Shown one piece after another: positions 25,151 through 35,136 of a stretch of 64,000 bases of DNA (the stretch's first letter is position 1; each line of letters starts with the position of its first letter). The position numbers were made by a program, and so were the translations under genes. The notes beneath the pieces were generated by a model. That model made no database searches. It saw nothing but the letters and a program-made list of their open reading frames with translations, and was not told the origin of the DNA. The stretch is from positions 310,001 to 374,000 of the forward strand of contig NZ_JAHWDP010000001.1 of assembly GCF_019312585.1 (NCBI RefSeq), written 5' to 3'. This DNA comes from Halomarinibacterium sedimenti. Lineage in GTDB: Bacteria; Bacteroidota; Bacteroidia; Flavobacteriales; Flavobacteriaceae.

Positions 25151-25297
25151 TTTGCAGGACATTGAAGGAAATTGCGGGAAATTGAAGACCTATGAAAGGC
25201 ATTACTTTGACCAGTAAAATATTTAGGCTAGTTCAGGGGTCTTAAATAAATTTAGCTTAAAAGCAATAATCCTATGGATGAATTCTAATTATAGAGG

Positions 25298-26572
25298 CTA
25301 TGAAAAATATTCTGAATAATCCTCGGGTAAGGCAGCATCTATATCCCTAAGATATTTTTCAAGTGCTTGCATACTAGAATGCCCTGTTATGAGCATCAAT
25401 TTACTTTTTACTTCAAACGGAGTAAGCTCTACAGCCATTTCTTTATAAAGTTTAGTAATAAATGTATGTCTAAAGGAGTAAAGGCCATACTCTTTACCTA
25501 AATCGAAATGGTTCTTTACCACCGTTCTAAATCGCTTTGAAAAATAATCCCTTCTATTGATTTCCGTGGCATTCCATTCCCCACCTATCTGTGTTGGAGT
25601 AAATAAAAAATGGTCTTGTTCTAAACTTGTAAGATTTGGGATGGATTCAAGCATAATTTCAGGAATTATCTTGATTTTGACAGGTTTATTTTTAGCCCTA
25701 ATATAAATACGTCTTTCCATAACATCAACATCTTTTACTTTCAACCTACAGACTTCAATAGGCCTTAAAAAATTATAGGAAATAAACTGTATGAATAATA
25801 ATAAAATAGGATCATTATCCTTTAAAAAGGAATAGATAGATTCTTGCTGTTGATTAGTATAGGTCTTATTCCTCTCAGGAGTAGCCTTTAAGACATTTAT
25901 GGAATGAATAAAATTGACGGGGATAATTTCGTTATCAACTAAAACCTGAAATAAACTTCCTAATTCAGTACGGGTATTATTTCGTGTCCTAGGACTTGTA
26001 CGAGCCAATACTTCATTTAGATATTCAACTATCAATTTCTTAGTAACCATGTCTATGGTTGGGTTCTTGGGAAGTTTTTCGTTTAACCATTTTTCAAGTT
26101 TTTTGAGTTTACTTCTATAATTGGTAAAAGAACTTACCGAAACCACGTTTTTTTTTATGTCTAATATTTTTTCAAATGATTCTTTTATTGTGGTGTTATT
26201 TATCCTAGAATCTCCTAAAGATTCTAAAATTTTGGGGTTTTCAAATTTAGGAATCAATCGATCGGTGTTATCCTCATAGGGATTAAACCCTTTTTTTAAA
26301 AAATCTGATAAGCTCTTGCGATACATAGAAAGAATTTCCAGACGTTCCCCTTTGGTATGGTAATGATTTGCACCCCCATAGATTGGAGTTTGACGTTCCA
26401 ACTTACCTGTTGATGGGTTTCTAAAAGAAAAATAGACATACCACCTTTTGCTAAGGTCACCCCCAGCATCAAATATTTTAGGTTCAGAATATTGCTTGCG
26501 TTTGGTCAAATCGTATGCGCTACCGTATGCGTTAGCGTATTCAAATGTAAGAAAATCCGTAAATTGAGACAT
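25298..26572 (-). CDS. Tyrosine-type site-specific recombinase (integrase)
   Basis: Integrase of 424 residues. An N-terminal part of about 120 residues unlike the simple SAM-like core precedes a core-binding domain (about 125-220) and the catalytic domain. Catalytic positions are visible: R270 with E273 (FLRPIEVCRLK), a Lys in RAKNKPVKIK, R368 in YSFRHT (the usual first His of the HxxR box is Tyr), H398 in TGHSS and the nucleophile Y407 in EKYL. It belongs to the Bacteroidota phage-type/orphan integrases. It starts 55 bases from an initiator tRNA gene, which was probably the integration target. Confidence 0.88.
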   Translation of the reverse strand: MSQFTDFLTFEYANAYGSAYDLTKRKQYSEPKIFDAGGDLSKRWYVYFSFRNPSTGKLERQTPIYGGANHYHTKGERLEILSMYRKSLSDFLKKGFNPYEDNTDRLIPKFENPKILESLGDSRINNTTIKESFEKILDIKKNVVSVSSFTNYRSKLKKLEKWLNEKLPKNPTIDMVTKKLIVEYLNEVLARTSPRTRNNTRTELGSLFQVLVDNEIIPVNFIHSINVLKATPERNKTYTNQQQESIYSFLKDNDPILLLFIQFISYNFLRPIEVCRLKVKDVDVMERRIYIRAKNKPVKIKIIPEIMLESIPNLTSLEQDHFLFTPTQIGGEWNATEINRRDYFSKRFRTVVKNHFDLGKEYGLYSFRHTFITKLYKEMAVELTPFEVKSKLMLITGHSSMQALEKYLRDIDAALPEDYSEYFS

Positions 26573-26576
26573 AAAA

Positions 26577-26606
26577 AAAGCGGTTTAGCTTGCGCTAAAC
26601 CGCTTT
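26577..26606 (-). terminator. Terminator of the tRNA-fMet gene
   Basis: A perfect hairpin, AAAGCGGTTTAGC and GCTAAACCGCTTT around a four-base loop, is followed on the minus strand by a run of T. It ends immediately before the recombinase ATG, so it also insulates that gene from tRNA transcription. Confidence 0.85.
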
Positions 26607-26627
26607 ATCACTTGACTTGTGAATTAG

Positions 26628-26700
<73 letters not shown>

Positions 26701-26755
26701 ATATGGACGGCAAAGATACAACGAAAATTATACTCCGCAAAAGTTTATTTTAAAA

Positions 26756-26935
26756 TTATTGCTCTATACTGGTCGCATCAAAATGGATTAAGGCTCCATC
26801 TTCAAAAGCTACTGTCACTTCAATAGGATGACAACATATTTCGCAATCCTCCACATAAGTTTGTGAAGCGCTTGGATCTAGCAACATTGATATTTCCTCC
26901 CAACAATAAGGACATTGAAAGAAATGTTCCTCCAT
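26756..26935 (-). CDS. CPXCG-type small cysteine-rich protein
   Basis: A 59-residue gene, short enough to be missed by length filters. It begins [15 protein letters not shown] and continues with a second cysteine group, DCEICCHP, which together would bind one zinc ion. This pattern matches the CPXCG-motif family as I remember it. Its start overlaps the TolC-gene stop by one base (TAATG), so it is translated from the efflux operon. Function is unknown. Confidence 0.87.
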   Translation of the reverse strand: MEEHFFQCPYCWEEISMLLDPSASQTYVEDCEICCHPIEVTVAFEDGALIHFDATSIEQ

Positions 26936-28254
26936 TATAACTCCACATTTAGTAATTGACCCGTAAGTTGAAGTAATTCTAATTCTGAAAGTTTAGCTTG
27001 ATATTTTGCTAAGTTCTTACTGGTTTTGGCATTTAGCAAATTAATTTGCGCTTGACGAAGCTCTACAGACGTAATCTGACCCAATTTATAGCGCTCTAGC
27101 GAACGTTCATAGTTATTGGTTGCCGTAATCACATTTTGCTCTTGTAGCTTGTAAATAGCCAATCTATTCTGATAATTCCCATTTGCATTAGCTATATCTC
27201 TTTTTACTTCAGTCTTTATTTGATTGTAAAGTATTTCTTGTGAATCTAACTGAATTTTAGCATTCTTAACGGAGGTAATTCCGCTGCCACCATCAAATAA
27301 ATTCCAAGTTAAACTAACTCCTGCAGAAAGCCCTGTAGTGTTATTTACAGCTAAAAAGCTAGTGGAAGGAAAAAAGCCTTCATTCCATCCATATGAGCCC
27401 GACAACCCAACAGTTGGCAAAAAAACAGATTTGTTAGCCTTTAGATTATACTCGTTTATTTTGGTGTTTTTTTGAGCTTGTAATAATCGAATATTGTTAG
27501 TATCTGCTGTTTGAATAAAACTTTCCATTTTCAATGCTCCTAAAAACGAAACCGTAGTATCAACAATAAATCCCCGCTCTAATTCCCCATTTATAACAAC
27601 CATTAAATCCCGCTTTGCATTTAAAAGTTGCTGATGACCATTCATTAAATTTATACTGTCTGTCACCAAATCAACTTCAGCATTTAAAACATTTAATTTA
27701 TTTACTTGCCCATATTCAAATGCATATTGAGCACGTTTTAAGCGGTCTTTGGTATTTTGTAATGTTTGGTTTAAAACCTCTTCATTTTCGGTAAGTCGGG
27801 CCACCTCAAAATAAACCGAAAATAGTTGCAACAACGTAGTTTCAATAGTTTCTCTGGCTTGTAATTCGGAAAGGTTATATTCTTCCTTTAACCGTTTGTA
27901 ATCATACCATCTTCCTAATCCGTCGAAAAGGGTGTAATTCAAATTTAAGGAAGCATTGTAGCGTTTTGTTTCGGCACCATCTACAGTATTGACCGTTCCA
28001 TCTTGAAAAGTTACTTCTTGATTCTCTTTATTGTAGGATGCCCCTGCATTTCCTGTTAATGACGGAAGAAAACCAGAATTTAAAACCCCTTGGTTGTTAT
28101 CTGCAATGGCAACATTATTTTTTGCTATTTCAACTCCAAAATTGTTTTCCAAAACCTCAGCAACTGCTTTTTCTTTGGTTAATAATTCTAGATTTTGCGC
28201 TCCAGAAACAGCACAAATTAAACCAACTATACAAGTTAAAATACTAGACTTCAT
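26935..28254 (-). CDS. TolC-family outer-membrane efflux protein
   Basis: Outer-membrane channel subunit of a tripartite pump. I start it at the Met of [11 protein letters not shown] (28254, 439 residues) because it is followed directly by a signal peptide (about 1-20). A longer frame would overlap the RND gene by more than 70 bases. Two related halves carry the coiled-coil helices typical of TolC (for example [19 protein letters not shown] in the first half and [22 protein letters not shown] in the second). It overlaps the RND gene by 11 bases. Confidence 0.88.
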   Translation of the reverse strand: MKSSILTCIVGLICAVSGAQNLELLTKEKAVAEVLENNFGVEIAKNNVAIADNNQGVLNSGFLPSLTGNAGASYNKENQEVTFQDGTVNTVDGAETKRYNASLNLNYTLFDGLGRWYDYKRLKEEYNLSELQARETIETTLLQLFSVYFEVARLTENEEVLNQTLQNTKDRLKRAQYAFEYGQVNKLNVLNAEVDLVTDSINLMNGHQQLLNAKRDLMVVINGELERGFIVDTTVSFLGALKMESFIQTADTNNIRLLQAQKNTKINEYNLKANKSVFLPTVGLSGSYGWNEGFFPSTSFLAVNNTTGLSAGVSLTWNLFDGGSGITSVKNAKIQLDSQEILYNQIKTEVKRDIANANGNYQNRLAIYKLQEQNVITATNNYERSLERYKLGQITSVELRQAQINLLNAKTSKNLAKYQAKLSELELLQLTGQLLNVEL

Positions 28255-31200
28255 GGATTTCTTCTTCCGTTTTAAATTCTTCATGATGCTCTTCAAATCG
28301 TCTTTTAGCTTCTTCTGCAAATTCCCAATCCTTTTCTTCCTTCTGCTCCTTAATAGCTCGTTCTACATCCTCTCGCTTAATTTCATCGCCTGTCCTTAAC
28401 CAAGCAACTTTAGCCTTAAACTCGTTAGTAATAGATAAAAGAAGAGGTAAAATAATTAGGGTTAAAACGGTTGCAATTCCTATTCCATAGGCAATAGAAA
28501 TAGCCATAGGCTTTAAAAATTGTGCTTGTCGGCTTTTTTCAATGAGCAATGGTGCTATACCTGCAATAGTCGTTAAAGAGGTAAGGAAAATAGCTCTAAA
28601 ACGAGCTCGTCCGGCTTCAAACAATGCCTCTTCAAATTTCATTCCTTCCCGTAAAAAGGAATTGAATTTTCCTATAAGCACCAATCCGTCGTTTACCATA
28701 ATCCCAATTAATGCTATAATTCCTAAAGCCGAGAGTATATTAATTGGAAAATCATGAATCCAATGTCCCCAAGCCACTGCAATAAAACTAAAGGGAATCA
28801 TAAATATGAGTAACAATGGTTGGCTGTAACTTCGGAAGGTAAAGGCAATTGTAATATAAATAAGCAGGATAATAATAGGCACGACTGTTTTTGCAGACCT
28901 TGTAAGTTTTCCCGCTTCCCTATTTTGCCCCTCATAAGAAACACTCAATGTAGGATATTTTGAAAGTATTTCTGGCATCACATTATTCTCAATATCCGAA
29001 AGAATTTCGGTAGGGCTGCCTTTTGGGTCTTTTAGGTCTGCATTAAGTTGAATTTCTCGAAGTCCGTTTAAGTGACTAATAGATTCATCTCCTCTTCTAA
29101 TTTCATAAGTAGCAATTTCACCAAAAGGAACGCGTTGCCCCGAAGGGGTTACTATTCGCATATCGTCTAAATCGTTTATCGACTCTCGATTTATCCTGTT
29201 GTAACGCACCCAAACTCTAATTTCGTCTTGCCCTCGTTGAAATCGTTGTGCTTGTAATCCGAAAAATCCCGCACGAACTTGACTCATAACACTTTGAAGG
29301 TTTAAACCAAGCGCATATGCTGTTTCATTAAGTTCAACATTAATCTCTTTTATTCCCTCTGGATCGGTATCTGAAACATCTGCCAACAAAGGGTTTTCCT
29401 CCATTATTTGGCGCAATTCATCTTTGGCAGCCTTTAGTTCTTCCGTATTGTTGCCTAAAAGTGAAACTGAAACAGGATTACCTCCAAAGTTTCCTCCAGA
29501 CCCAAAGGTAAGTCGTTCCACTCCATACACACTACCCACTTCCTGTCTAATAGAATTGGTAATATCTGGGGATCCAACGTCTCTTTCTTCCCCTGGGAGT
29601 AAGTTGACACTTAATGAGGCTTTATTATTTCCTGGACCCACTCTTTTTATAATATTTTCAACTACTTGTTTGTTATCTGTTTGTAATGCTGTGTATTCTT
29701 CATTTACTCTCCAAACAGCATCTTCTACTAAGGAAATAATAGAATCTGTAATTTTTGGATTGGTTCCCTCTGGCATTAGTAAATCGATACTTACGCGGTC
29801 ACTTGCAATTTGCGGAAAAAAGGCCCCTCTAATGATACCCCCATTAAATGAACCAATAGTAAGAATCATGACTGCAATAAGAATGGCAAAGGTGATAAAA
29901 CGTTGTTTTAATGCAAACCGAAGAACAGGAGTATACATATTATCTCTACAATAACGCATAAACCTATCGCCATACTCATTAAATTTTCTAAGTTTCAAGA
30001 AAAGCTTATCAATTCCCTTTTTTTCTTGTTTTTCTTTCTCTGTTTCGCGAAGAAGTGCTTTTGAGTGTGCAATATGAGTGGGGAGAATTATAAGCGCTTC
30101 TACTAGCGACACTACTAAGGTTAAAATAACAATTACTGAAACTTCACTGAAGAAATTTCCTATTCGACCATCCAGAAAAAGAAAGGTTGAAAATGCTAAA
30201 ACTGTAGTAATAATAGCCGAAGTTATAGGCGACAACACCTCCATAGTACCATCAATAGCCGCTTGTATTCTTGGTTTCCCTTTTTCGAAATGTTGGTAGA
30301 TGTTTTCTGAAATAACAATTCCATCATCCACCAAAATACCAATGACGATAATCATTCCAAAAAGGGACAATACATTAATGGTCACATTAAATTGAGATGC
30401 AAAAATAAACATTCCTAAAAATGCTATAGGTAACCCAAAGGCAACCCAAAAAGCAAGTCTTGTGTTTAGAAAAAAGGAAAGAAAGAACAAGACTAAAAAA
30501 ATTCCCATAGCCCCATTTTCTAGAAGCAATTTAGTACGCTGTTTTAATGTAATAGAGGAATCGCTTACTACATCCAAATGTACTCCAGTGTATTTTTGAT
30601 TGAAGTTCTCTATATAGGCGTTTACCTTATCTGCAGTGGAAATAAGATCTTCGTTGTTAGTATTACTTATTGTAATATTGACCGCAATATTGCCATTAAA
30701 ATACGAAGCGTTAGGTGTTTCTGAAAATCGATCCTTAACATCTGCAACATCTTCTAGACGAACGACAGTTCCATCGGCACTCGAGCGAACGACAATATGA
30801 TTTAATTCGTCTCCATAATAAGAACGGTTATTAGCACGAATAAGGTAATCCTCTGCTTCGGTTTTAATATTTCCACCGGTACTTAAAATATTGGCTTGTG
30901 AAACGGCCGAAGCAACTTCGGCAAAGGTGAGATTGTACGCCAATAAGTCACTTTCCCGTACAGCAATTTCAATTTCTTCTTCAGGATAGCCAGAGACTTC
31001 AATTTGCGAAACACCATCCATCCTACGTAGGTCATTTTCTATTTGCCTCCCAATTTGTTTTAAAGTAGCGAGGTCAATATTTTTTCCGCTAATAGAGAAA
31101 TCGATGGTTTGCCTTACATTTTCTTGTTTGGCTACCACCAAGGGCTCCATTCCTGTTGGGAAATTTGGTACACGATCTACCGCATTTTTCACTTCAGCCA

Positions 31201-31516
31201 GCATGGCATCAATATCTCGCCCAGTTTCAATTTCTACGGTAATGCTACCCCCATTTTCACGAGACACAGAAGTAACTCTATCTACCCCAATTAATCCTTT
31301 TAGGTTATCTTCGATTTTAAGTACAATCCCTTCTTCAATTTCTTGAGGTGCTGCCCCTGGATAGGCAATACTAATAGAAATAATCTCTGGATCTTGTAAG
31401 GGAAAAAAGGAAGATTTTAGCTGGGATACTCCAATAAATCCGAATATAACAAAAGCGATAATGATAATATTTACCGCTACTTCATACTTTATAAAATAAG
31501 AGATGACTTTTTTCAT
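28244..31516 (-). CDS. RND-family efflux permease (AcrB/MexB-like)
   Basis: Inner-membrane proton-driven pump of 1090 residues, typical in length. It has 12 membrane helices and two large periplasmic loops. The conserved proton-relay pair is visible in helix 4 as VDDGIVISEN, and helix 10 carries NDGLVLIGK. The N-terminus (FIKYEVAVNIIIIAFVIFGFIGV) and the DPEIISISIAYPGAAPQEIEE start of the first loop are standard. An unusual charged tail of about 45 residues (rich in E, K and R) ends the protein. Substrates are unknown. Encoded with its adaptor, one base away, and TolC. Confidence 0.93.
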   Translation of the reverse strand: MKKVISYFIKYEVAVNIIIIAFVIFGFIGVSQLKSSFFPLQDPEIISISIAYPGAAPQEIEEGIVLKIEDNLKGLIGVDRVTSVSRENGGSITVEIETGRDIDAMLAEVKNAVDRVPNFPTGMEPLVVAKQENVRQTIDFSISGKNIDLATLKQIGRQIENDLRRMDGVSQIEVSGYPEEEIEIAVRESDLLAYNLTFAEVASAVSQANILSTGGNIKTEAEDYLIRANNRSYYGDELNHIVVRSSADGTVVRLEDVADVKDRFSETPNASYFNGNIAVNITISNTNNEDLISTADKVNAYIENFNQKYTGVHLDVVSDSSITLKQRTKLLLENGAMGIFLVLFFLSFFLNTRLAFWVAFGLPIAFLGMFIFASQFNVTINVLSLFGMIIVIGILVDDGIVISENIYQHFEKGKPRIQAAIDGTMEVLSPITSAIITTVLAFSTFLFLDGRIGNFFSEVSVIVILTLVVSLVEALIILPTHIAHSKALLRETEKEKQEKKGIDKLFLKLRKFNEYGDRFMRYCRDNMYTPVLRFALKQRFITFAILIAVMILTIGSFNGGIIRGAFFPQIASDRVSIDLLMPEGTNPKITDSIISLVEDAVWRVNEEYTALQTDNKQVVENIIKRVGPGNNKASLSVNLLPGEERDVGSPDITNSIRQEVGSVYGVERLTFGSGGNFGGNPVSVSLLGNNTEELKAAKDELRQIMEENPLLADVSDTDPEGIKEINVELNETAYALGLNLQSVMSQVRAGFFGLQAQRFQRGQDEIRVWVRYNRINRESINDLDDMRIVTPSGQRVPFGEIATYEIRRGDESISHLNGLREIQLNADLKDPKGSPTEILSDIENNVMPEILSKYPTLSVSYEGQNREAGKLTRSAKTVVPIIILLIYITIAFTFRSYSQPLLLIFMIPFSFIAVAWGHWIHDFPINILSALGIIALIGIMVNDGLVLIGKFNSFLREGMKFEEALFEAGRARFRAIFLTSLTTIAGIAPLLIEKSRQAQFLKPMAISIAYGIGIATVLTLIILPLLLSITNEFKAKVAWLRTGDEIKREDVERAIKEQKEEKDWEFAEEAKRRFEEHHEEFKTEEEIHEV

Positions 31517-32665
31517 CTATTCGGTAGTTTTAGTTGAAGTTGTATCTGTAGTTTTTGCTTCTTTATACACTTTCACCAACATACCCGCATAAGCCCCTGC
31601 AACAGGTCTTGAAACCACTTGGGTACCATTGGGAATCCCCTTTACCACCATATCTTTTGAAGAAAAATAGACAGGCTCTACCTCTAAAACATCCAAAATA
31701 CTATCACGCACTATAAATATTTCGGATTCATTAACCAATAGTTTTCTAGATAGTTTAATCGCGTTGGGCTCTTCCTTGGCTTCCAATTGTGCCTCTAGGT
31801 ACATCCCTTCCTTTAACCCTTCTCCTTTTACTTCTACATAAACTTTTATGGTTTGTGTGGCTTGATCAATACTACTATTCACCCTAGTTACAGTACCGGT
31901 ATAAGTATCATTCCCATCAATAGAATTTAACGCAACTTTTTCTCCTAAACTCAGCAAATCACTATAGTTTTTACCAATAGACAATTCTAAATCATACACC
32001 GATGTATCAATAAATTCTCCTAATTTTTGCCCCTGTCTAATGAGGGTTCCTTTGGTTACTAAAGCTTCTGTAAGAACGCCACTAAAGGGTGCCGAAATAC
32101 TATACTTCCCTAAACGTTGTTCAAGGTTTTTTATGTTATAATAGGAGGTTGTTACGCCTCTTCCTGTAATAAAATAATTCACTTTTTCAGAAGACGTTTC
32201 AGGCAGTGGTGGTAAAGATTTATTGATATTAATACTATTTAAATAATTTTGCCACGTTGGGAAAGCTTCTGGATAATCCAGTCTTAAATCCGGCATTAGT
32301 GAGGTTACCAAGTTATAAAATTCGCTTTTTGCAGCTTGAACCGAAGCGTAGTATTCCGAAGCATCCATTCGTAATAAGATTTCTCCCTTTCTATAGGATT
32401 GTCCGGTTTTAAAATCATGTGAACTAGAAGAAAAAATCCCTTGAACTTCTGCATATAGCTCCAATCTATTTTTAGCAATTAAATTTCCATTAGCAGGAAT
32501 AACAATAGGAACGGATCCATTTTGAGCTGTTTCGGTAAAAACAGTCTTAACTATCTTTTGCACTTGAGGTTTGGGCTTATTGCTATTTTTCACAATGAGA
32601 TAGGCACCTAGCAATGCACCACCAATAATAACAACTCCTATTAGGGAAAGTAAAATTCTACGCAC
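31517..32665 (-). CDS. RND efflux periplasmic adaptor subunit
   Basis: Membrane-fusion protein of 382 residues with one N-terminal membrane anchor (about 5-25). The lipoyl and hairpin domains appear as ETAQNGSVPIVIPANGNLIAKNRLELYAEVQG and SISAPFSGVLTEALVTKGTLIRQGQKLGEF. The hairpin is longer than in E. coli AcrA-type proteins. The gene immediately precedes the permease with no spacing and is the first gene of the pump operon. A TACTTTTG element lies 25 bases upstream. Confidence 0.9.
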   Translation of the reverse strand: MRRILLSLIGVVIIGGALLGAYLIVKNSNKPKPQVQKIVKTVFTETAQNGSVPIVIPANGNLIAKNRLELYAEVQGIFSSSSHDFKTGQSYRKGEILLRMDASEYYASVQAAKSEFYNLVTSLMPDLRLDYPEAFPTWQNYLNSININKSLPPLPETSSEKVNYFITGRGVTTSYYNIKNLEQRLGKYSISAPFSGVLTEALVTKGTLIRQGQKLGEFIDTSVYDLELSIGKNYSDLLSLGEKVALNSIDGNDTYTGTVTRVNSSIDQATQTIKVYVEVKGEGLKEGMYLEAQLEAKEEPNAIKLSRKLLVNESEIFIVRDSILDVLEVEPVYFSSKDMVVKGIPNGTQVVSRPVAGAYAGMLVKVYKEAKTTDTTSTKTTE

Positions 32666-32689
32666 AAATTTAAATTTAGGTTAGAATTT

Positions 32690-32697
32690 CAAAAGTA
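32690..32697 (-). promoter_or_regulatory. Candidate promoter -7 element of the efflux operon
   Basis: TACTTTTG (minus strand) fits the Bacteroidota -7 consensus TAnnTTTG. It lies 25 bases upstream of the adaptor start. I see no clear TTTG -33 element at the usual distance. Confidence 0.5.
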
Positions 32698-32744
32698 ACA
32701 ACCTAAAGTTGGCTATTGCGTTAAACTAATCTTAAAAAAATATT

Positions 32745-34661
32745 CTAGTTCAATTCGTCAATTTGAAGGGTAATTTGCTCCCACTCGGTCATTAGTTTTT
32801 GCAATTTGTTCTTTTTAGACTCGTACTGTTCAAAAAAGTTAGATTGACTTATTGTTTTTTCGTAATTCACCGCCAATTCTACATCTATTTCTTTAATTTC
32901 TTTTTCAAGTTGATGGATGGCAGCTTCGGTTTTGCTTAATTTGTTTTGAAGTGATTTACTTTTTTTCTGTTCTTCGTATGCCTCTTTACCACTTTTGGCT
33001 TTTTCAACTGGTTTTTTTTCAGAAATAGATTTTTTTTCGGCTTCTCCTAAATTTTGAAGATTTCTTTGTTCAAGGAAATAATCTATATCCCCCAAGTATT
33101 CTTTAATTCTATGGTCTTTAAACTCGTATACCTTATTGGTTAACCCTTGAAGAAAGTCCCTGTCGTGAGATACCACAATCAAGGTGCCGGTAAAGTTCTT
33201 TAAAGCTTCCTTGAGTACGTTTTTAGATTTTATATCTAAGTGGTTGGTAGGCTCATCCATCACCAATACATTAAAAGGTTGAAGCAAAAGTTTTGCAAGT
33301 GCTAAACGATTACGCTCACCTCCAGACAACACCCGAACATATTTATCTACTTCCTCACCACGAAACAAAAAAGAACCCAAAATATCGCGAACCCGAGGAC
33401 GCGATTTTTCGTCTGCCGCATCAATCATGGTTTCTTCTACTGTTTTGTTCCCGTTGAGATATTCGGCTTGGTTTTGTGCAAAATAACCTATTTGTACATT
33501 ATGCCCCAATTCAATTTTTCCTTGGAAATCGATTTCCCCGACTATCATTTTTGCAAGGGTCGATTTCCCCTGACCATTTTGCCCTACAAATGCCGTTTTA
33601 CTATCACGCTCAATTAATAAACTTACATTTTTCAATACTTCCTTTTCACCATAGTTTTTTGAAGCATTTTTTGCGGTAACTACTACTTTTCCAGGAGTAA
33701 CCGAAATTGGAAAACGAAGCGTCATTACAGAATTGTCATCTTCATCTACCTCAATTCGATCTATCCTATCTAACTTTTTAATTAATGATTGCGCCATGGA
33801 AGCCTTACTAGCCTTCGCACGGAATTTTTCAATAAGTTTTTCAGTCTGTTCTATCTGCTTTTGTTGATTCTTTTGTGTGGCTAATTGTTGTTCTCTAAGT
33901 TCTTTTCTTAGCACTAAATATTTAGAATAGGGTTTAGGGAAATCGTAGATTTTTCCTAAAGAAATTTCAATAGTCCTATTGGTTACATGGTCCAAAAACA
34001 TCTTATCATGACTCACAAGTACCACTGCTCCAGCATAGTTTCGAAGAAATTCTTCCAACCATAAAATAGATTCAATATCCAAGTGGTTGGTAGGTTCATC
34101 GAGCAGTAAAATATCATTGTTTTGAAGGAGTAATTTTGCTAACTCAATTCGCATTCGCCATCCCCCCGAAAAAGTATCAGTTACTTTGGTAAAATCCTCT
34201 CTTTGAAACCCTAACCCTTGAAGTATTCGCTCTGTTTCTCCTTGATAATTATACCCTCCATGAATTTCGTATTGATGCTGAATTTCGTTTAAATCCACCA
34301 TAAGCTGATGATATCCATCACTTTCATAATCGGTTCTTTCGGCTAACTGGGTATTTATTTCTTCAAGCTGTTTTTCAAGTTTCTTGATTTCAGTGAAGGC
34401 TTGATAAGACTCTTCCAAAACCGTACGTCCTTTAACAAAGTCAATATCTTGCTTCAAAAAACCAATAGAAACTTCTTTGTCGGTAGCAATTTGTCCCGTA
34501 TCATATTCCTGTTCACGAGAAATAATTCGTAACAACGTAGATTTTCCCGCACCGTTTTTTCCAACCAATCCCACGCGGTCACCTGCCTTAAGCTGAAAGG
34601 TAATTCCTTCGAATAAATATTCGCCTTGAAACGAAACAGAAAGATTGTGAATATTTATCAT
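32745..34661 (-). CDS. ABC-F family ATPase
   Basis: Cytoplasmic ABC-F protein of 638 residues with two ATPase domains and no membrane segment. First domain: Walker A GKNGAGKS, signature FSGGWRMRIELAKLL, Walker B LLLDEPTNHLD. Second domain: GQNGQGKS, LSGGERNRLALAKLL, VMDEPTNHLD. A charged linker joins them, and the C-terminal coiled coil (about 560-638) resembles Uup. Members act on ribosomes or branched DNA; this one is closest to Uup/ABCF3-type proteins by layout. Confidence 0.92.
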   Translation of the reverse strand: MINIHNLSVSFQGEYLFEGITFQLKAGDRVGLVGKNGAGKSTLLRIISREQEYDTGQIATDKEVSIGFLKQDIDFVKGRTVLEESYQAFTEIKKLEKQLEEINTQLAERTDYESDGYHQLMVDLNEIQHQYEIHGGYNYQGETERILQGLGFQREDFTKVTDTFSGGWRMRIELAKLLLQNNDILLLDEPTNHLDIESILWLEEFLRNYAGAVVLVSHDKMFLDHVTNRTIEISLGKIYDFPKPYSKYLVLRKELREQQLATQKNQQKQIEQTEKLIEKFRAKASKASMAQSLIKKLDRIDRIEVDEDDNSVMTLRFPISVTPGKVVVTAKNASKNYGEKEVLKNVSLLIERDSKTAFVGQNGQGKSTLAKMIVGEIDFQGKIELGHNVQIGYFAQNQAEYLNGNKTVEETMIDAADEKSRPRVRDILGSFLFRGEEVDKYVRVLSGGERNRLALAKLLLQPFNVLVMDEPTNHLDIKSKNVLKEALKNFTGTLIVVSHDRDFLQGLTNKVYEFKDHRIKEYLGDIDYFLEQRNLQNLGEAEKKSISEKKPVEKAKSGKEAYEEQKKSKSLQNKLSKTEAAIHQLEKEIKEIDVELAVNYEKTISQSNFFEQYESKKNKLQKLMTEWEQITLQIDELN

Positions 34662-34728
34662 AGTATTAATCTAAAAAAGTATCAGTAAATGTTATTGAGG
34701 ACCTCATTTATTTTAATGCAAAGATGCT

Positions 34729-34736
34729 TAATTTTG
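34729..34736 (+). promoter_or_regulatory. Candidate promoter -7 element of the DUF983 gene
   Basis: TAATTTTG ends 13 bases before the ATG at 34750. This predicts a leader of less than about ten bases. The -33 box is not clear. Confidence 0.5.
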
Positions 34737-34749
34737 TAGCAGAAAAAAA

Positions 34750-35136
34750 ATGCTTATGTCACTTAAAGGAAGTAAAGCTTACAGCATAGTTACAAGTACA
34801 TGTCCCGTTTGTCAATCTGGAAAAATGTACAGCAATAAAAATCCATATAAAATTTCGGAAACCTTAAAAATGAATGAACGATGCCCGCATTGTGATACAA
34901 AATTTAAAATTGAACCCTCTTTCTTTTATGGTGCGATGTATGTGAGTTATGGTGTTGGCATAGCGTTTGCCGTAGCCGCGTTCATCATTTCTTTTTTTAT
35001 ACTTGATCTGGGAAGACTAAATTCTTTTTTTGTCATTATTGGAACTTTAGTCGTTTTCCTTCCTATTATATTAAGACTTTCAAGAAATATTTGGATTAAC
35101 TTTTTCTTTAAGTATGACGAGAAAAAGGCTAATTAA
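34750..35136 (+). CDS. DUF983-family zinc-ribbon membrane protein
   Basis: Protein of 128 residues. Two CxxC pairs (CPVC and CPHC) form a zinc ribbon in the first 50 residues, followed by two membrane helices (about 60-82 and 92-112). This is the DUF983 pattern. The Met at codon 1 or 3 could be the start (MLMSLKG). It is transcribed divergently from the ABC-F gene, with only a short promoter region between them, and its end overlaps the convergent FAD-oxidase gene by eight bases. Function unknown. Confidence 0.83.
   Translation: MLMSLKGSKAYSIVTSTCPVCQSGKMYSNKNPYKISETLKMNERCPHCDTKFKIEPSFFYGAMYVSYGVGIAFAVAAFIISFFILDLGRLNSFFVIIGTLVVFLPIILRLSRNIWINFFFKYDEKKAN

Noticed and set aside
29424-29954. 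176-codon plus-strand frame inside the RND pump gene
   Set aside because: It lies wholly opposite a conserved, complete RND permease and its composition reflects the antisense of that gene.
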